This document shows positions 45,236 through 64,000 of a stretch of 64,000 nt of DNA, piece by piece; positions within the stretch are counted from its first letter, which is position 1; each line of letters opens with the position of its first letter. The translations under genes were made by a program, and so were the position numbers. A model generated the notes under the pieces. The model was given only the letters and a program-made list of their open reading frames with translations. It ran no database searches and was not told where the DNA came from. The DNA comes from Miscanthus floridulus (lineage: Eukaryota > Streptophyta > Magnoliopsida > Poales > Poaceae), in contig NC_089589.1 of NCBI RefSeq assembly GCF_019320115.1, forward strand, positions 18,415,641-18,479,640, read 5' to 3'.

Positions 45236-45548
45236 ACCTTTAGTCCCGGTTAGTGGAGCCTACCAAGACTAAAGGATCAACCTCTAGTCCCGGTTGGAGC
45301 CAAAACCTGGGATAAAAGGCCAGCGGGACCTTTGATCCCGGTTGGTGGTTCCCACCGAGATTGAAAGGCGGCCTTTAGTCCCGGTTTGAACCACTGACCG
45401 GGACTAAAGGTCCCTGCTGCACTATCCGTTGGGCAGGGGATTCTAGTCCCAGTTGGTGGTTCCAACTGGGACTAAATCTCCTATTACTCCCGGGCCAAAT
45501 TCTGGCTGGGACTAAAGCCAAAAACCGAAAGTCTATTCTCTACTAGTG
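45236..45548 (-). repeat. Right terminus and subterminal array of the large CACTA element
   Basis: Eight or more copies of TTTAGTCCCGGTT and AACCGGGACTAAA-like motifs are followed by GTCTATTCTCTACTAGTG. The last five bases are TAGTG, the complement of CACTA, and the duplication AAA follows. Confidence 0.88.
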
Positions 45549-46104
45549 AAAACTCTTCTTATTTTTTGATCCCACTGTTGTCCAAGCAGCAGCCTGTTCA
45601 AGGCACCAAAGATCGTACTCCTTGTGCCAATTAGGTCCCCCATTTCCCCAAAGAAAGATGTAAATAGCAAATTGCTTGCAAATAAAGCTTTTCAATTTGT
45701 AGATCATAAAACCAACTTCTTTGCAAGAAACGGAGACGCTGAACATCCAACCCGAAAGATGAACGACATTGAAATCAGCAGCCTTTCCACCATGACAGGA
45801 TTGGCATATGAGACTCACCGAATCCTCGTTGAGACGAATGGCGGAACGCCCGAAACTAGCAACCAGGAAGAACACGGAGGGGGAGGATGGAGAGCATGGA
45901 CTGACCAATTGTTTGAACCGTTGCGAGACCACTTTCCCAAACTCGATGCCCGGATCAAAGCAGAGATCCGAGAGCCCGGCCATGGGAGCAGCTAGGATCA
46001 GACGGAGGCGCCATCAGCGGTGGAGTGGGGGGAGGCGGGTGAGAGGGATGTGGAGGACGGAGCCATCTTCTGCGGTCACGCCTGCCCGCCCGTCCATACT
46101 GTTA
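45549..46104 (-). pseudogene. LINE ORF1, N-terminal part and 5' leader
   Basis: ORF1 starts at 45983 (MAGLSDLCFDPG) and reads through HLSGWMFSVSVSCKEVGFM and FLWGNGGPNWHKEYDLW to GSKNKKSF, where the CACTA element interrupts it. WGNGGPNW and the surrounding order are typical of the N-terminus of the grass zinc-knuckle/DUF4283-like LINE ORF1 family. 45984-46104 is GC-rich and probably the 5' leader, so the LINE begins near 46104. Translation continues in frame at 6753 when the transposon is removed. Confidence 0.78.
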
Positions 46105-46622
46105 ACACTAATTTAGTGCATGGCTATTAATAGGAAATGATGTGGATAGTTAATGGGAGATGATGTAGAGGGCTTGCATGTTAAGATGAACTTGTAATGT
46201 GGATAAGATTTATAAGAGATATAGAGGGGAGTAGCTTTGTAAGAGATGTAGATATAGATAGATTAATTTGCCATCCTCCATGGACGGCAGTAACTTATTA
46301 ACTACTAATAGGAAAAGTATTTGTTTGCCGATGCCATCATGACGTATTTTACGGAACTCAACATACACACATAGATAATATATTCATGTATGGAATTTAG
46401 TGTGGATTGCTATTGAAAATTTGTTGACCGTACAACTCAATTAGTGTGCTTGAGGCCCAAAAACGGATTTATTCCTGCTGTTGTTTTTTATGACAATACA
46501 TCCAGAAAGTTCTCCAAATTACATCAAGAAATCGTGGTAGTGTATTTTCATCAATCATGATATCATAGACATGCTTGGAATACATAAGAAATGGTACCCA
46601 CAATGTTCTCCCACAACTGCTG
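46105..46622. other. 3' flank of the kinase-dirigent gene, LINE insertion site
   Basis: AT-rich sequence between the dirigent stop codon and the LINE 5' end. The 3' UTR of the kinase-dirigent gene must begin here. No polyadenylation signal was singled out and no other gene was seen. Confidence 0.4.
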
Positions 46623-61861
<15,239 letters not shown>

Positions 61862-63260
61862 GCTATTTATATGTCAGCCGGACGCGATTGAACCCTTAGC
61901 ACAACAGTCTGCACAGAAAATAACAGTAACATAATATGGAAAACCCACTTAATAGATGCAAAGTAGTACTAGCAGTAAGCAACATATCAAGTGCAATATC
62001 GTTTTGATTTAAAAACTGTAACAGACAACCGTAGCCTGTTTTTTCTTTTTGGGAAAAAACGGTCACTATACCACAACACCAAAACATAAGTTGCTAACAT
62101 AAGAGTAGACAATTATCATGAATGAGATGACAGTACAATGTTTTTGCACAGTGTTGTCAATCTTTCGTATAAGGAGCATGGCGTGGCTCAATGCAATGAG
62201 ATGAAAATGGCAAGTACACATTGTAGTGAATTACATGGGGACAGTGAAGGTGACCATTGGATTCCTGGTCAATACTTTGTCACTAGACATAGATGTGAGC
62301 TACTATGAACTTTTGGTGAAACATGTTATCAGGATCTATCTTGCCTGCTTTACAAGAAATTTGCGAGCAAGATGTATGTTTAGTGCATTAAGTTGAGTTC
62401 AAGTTGTGTACTCTCTCTATTTTTTACATGTCATATTAGTTTTGTCCTAACTCAAACATTTCTATCATTGACCATCCATTTAAAAAAAACTTTAATAGGC
62501 TAACAATATATAAGATTTATGCTTTTAGGTTCACTAATATATAGTTCAAATTTTGTTAAACTACATGTGTTTGGGGTAACATGTAGTTGGGAGAACTTAA
62601 AAGCAATTAGACTTATCTCATGTTGGACATTCATTTGGTTTGGATTGAATTAGATGTTGGATTTTTATCTTTAAATTCCAATTAGACTTATCTCTATTTT
62701 GGAGACACCCCCATCCATTTTTAGAGTCAACATAAAAAGTGTTGTCGATCTCTATTAGGACAGCCCCAACCTAGAGACTAGGATGGTTTCTATGATCATT
62801 AATTAGGGTGTCAACTAATCAAATGGTGATGTGACATTGAAATTAAGGAAGAGAGAGAAGAAAATGGTTTTGTAAAGAGGAAACTATATCTACGCGAGAA
62901 CCAAGATAGGAAGGGATGTGATAGGTGGATGATAGAAGAGGAAAGACATGTGTCTAGACAAAAATCTATCATAAAAATAGTGTCTATATGACTTAATATG
63001 TATAGAAAGCATCTGATAGTTTCTGTGTTTGGCACAGGCCTTATTAGTACCTAATTAAAGACCCAAAGACAAAACCTCACCTCTGTAAATCAATTTTCAG
63101 AGGCGGGCATGTGCTCGCCTCTAATAGTCGAGCAACTTTTAGAGGCAAACCTTTTAAGCTCTTAAGTCATCTGCTCCGGTGAAAATATGCCCAACGCCTA
63201 CCCTTGGCACATCAAACTTTTGATGTATATAACCAACTCCTAGGGTTTCACCTCTCGGCC
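61862..63260. promoter_or_regulatory. 5' flank of the kinase-dirigent gene
   Basis: AT-rich. On the minus strand TATAAATAGC (rc of 61863-61874) lies only a few bases before the ATG, too close for a TATA box. No upstream exon was recognised. 62400-62640 has features of a decayed MITE (TACTCTCTCTATTTTTTACA). GAGGCGGGC...GCTCGCCTCT at 63102-63122 can form a small hairpin. Promoter status is inferred from position only. Confidence 0.4.
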
Positions 63261-63303
63261 AAACACTTCATCTCATTCCTCTTCATCTCTCTCTCTCTCT
63301 CTG

Positions 63304-63339
<36 letters not shown>

Positions 63340-64000
63340 CTCGGCCCCTATACCTCCTCAGATGCGGTTCTCACATGAGCCGTCCATCTCCCTCTGCCTC
63401 CTTCATTCTCTACTCAGCGGGTCTGGGCATGGTGGACTATATGGGTCCATATGAAGGGATGACGCCCAAAAAGGCATCACCATGGTGGACGGCTTGGTCG
63501 TGTGCGGCGGCTAGAGCCCGCATCATTCCAAGTTGGTACGTGTCCAGGTCGTCTTCGGCTTTGTCTTCGTTGTCCTTGCCTATTCCTCTCAATGTGCAGG
63601 TCAGCTATGGGGTGGTGAGATCCGCAGCTGGCTGTGGCTCCCCGACGCTAGCAACCTAGCAGGACCCGCATCCGGCTGTGGCTCCCGGACGCTAGCAACC
63701 TAGCATGAAAATCTTGGTGGTGGGCTCGAGAACATGCTCAACAGTGGGCTTATATGGTTTCTTCATTTTTTAACCTATTTATAGAGATGGACGACGTTAC
63801 GGCCTCCTATATAAAGTTTGATTAAATCCCTCTTCAAGCTTTTTTGAGTCTCCCTTATAAGGTGAGCAGGATTATCTGATGAGCAGCGATTTGGAGAATC
63901 TGATGTTTGAATAAGTTGGGCGTTTGGCTATGGAGATTATTTCGGCAGCTTGGTGGAGGCCGGCGGGACCCCGAGGGAGGTGGCTTGGTGTAGGACAGCC
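63261..64000. other. Microsatellites and unassigned sequence at the right edge
   Basis: 63283-63340 holds (CT)n, (CA)n and (GA)n runs in succession. At 63605-63710 the segment GCTGGCTGTGGCTCCC(C/G)GACGCTAGCAACCTAGCA is repeated twice. A plus-strand frame to 63659 crosses these repeats and matches no family. No gene is supported. Confidence 0.45.

Larger units (their letters stand above)
6757..45548 (-). mobile_element. Large composite CACTA (En/Spm) transposon, 38.8 kb, nested in LINE ORF1
   Basis: The left end starts CACTAGTGCACAT at 6757 and the right end finishes CTATTCTCTACTAGTG at 45548. The flanks carry the same 3 bp, AAA (6754-6756 and 45549-45551), as CACTA elements produce. Both ends have arrays of the subterminal motif TAGTCCCGGTT in both orientations (6775-6925 and 45236-45520). 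The interior holds CACTA genes on the minus strand, captured host gene pieces, further CACTA ends (8114, 8470, 13033) and a complete gypsy element. That LINE ORF1 reads in frame across the two junctions is independent proof that the ends belong together. Whether all internal CACTA modules arrived in this element or by later insertion is not resolved. Confidence 0.85.

Noticed and set aside
63204..63659. A 151-codon plus-strand frame near the right edge
   Set aside because: It crosses CT, CA and GA microsatellites and a duplicated segment, with no family resemblance.

Overview
This is a stretch of a grass nuclear genome, most likely a panicoid relative of sorghum, maize or sugarcane. The evidence is spliced genes with GT/AG introns, CACTA transposons carrying three subterminal motifs well known from grasses (TAGTCCCGGTT, TTTGCCGAGTGCC, TTTGTAGGGGCGG), PIF/Harbinger, Stowaway and Ty3/gypsy elements, and a host gene of grass dirigent type. 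There are no bacterial or organellar features. About 46 kb of the 64 kb is nested transposon.

Positions 1-46104 are in essence one LINE retrotransposon on the minus strand, broken into pieces. ORF1 starts at 45983 and is interrupted at 45549-45551/6754-6756 by a 38.8-kb CACTA element (6757-45548, 3-bp target duplication AAA). It resumes at 6753 with a double CCHC zinc knuckle and is interrupted again by a 4043-bp PIF/Harbinger element (2131-6173, duplication TAA). It ends at 441, and ORF2 (endonuclease) starts at 112 and runs off the left edge. At both insertion points, removing the transposon and one duplication copy restores the LINE reading frame.

The large CACTA element is itself a composite. 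It holds a transposase-24/Ulp1-type gene (13560-17278), the C-terminal part of a TNP2 transposase (34831-36445) fused in frame to an F-box/LRR gene fragment, captured pieces of TypA (18407-18808) and ClpB (40345-40470), a Stowaway MITE and AT-rich fold-back palindromes. It also contains a 13.4-kb Ty3/gypsy element (20463-33853) with 388-bp LTRs, a GTCAC target duplication and a long antisense ORF of the Tat-lineage type.

Positions 46623-61861 carry the only host gene with a largely intact structure, on the minus strand: a protein kinase followed by three dirigent domains. Every dirigent domain is a pair of exons with phase-0 outer borders, and none has its own start codon. Exon lengths and phases agree from the kinase start codon to the stop after the third domain, except in the first exon of the middle domain, which carries a net +1 frameshift. 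The intron between domains 2 and 3 was enlarged by a third CACTA element (48736-56374) that had captured pieces of ribosomal protein S15a, TOPLESS and TAF6. Positions 61862-64000 are the 5' flank of the kinase-dirigent gene and hold no recognisable gene.
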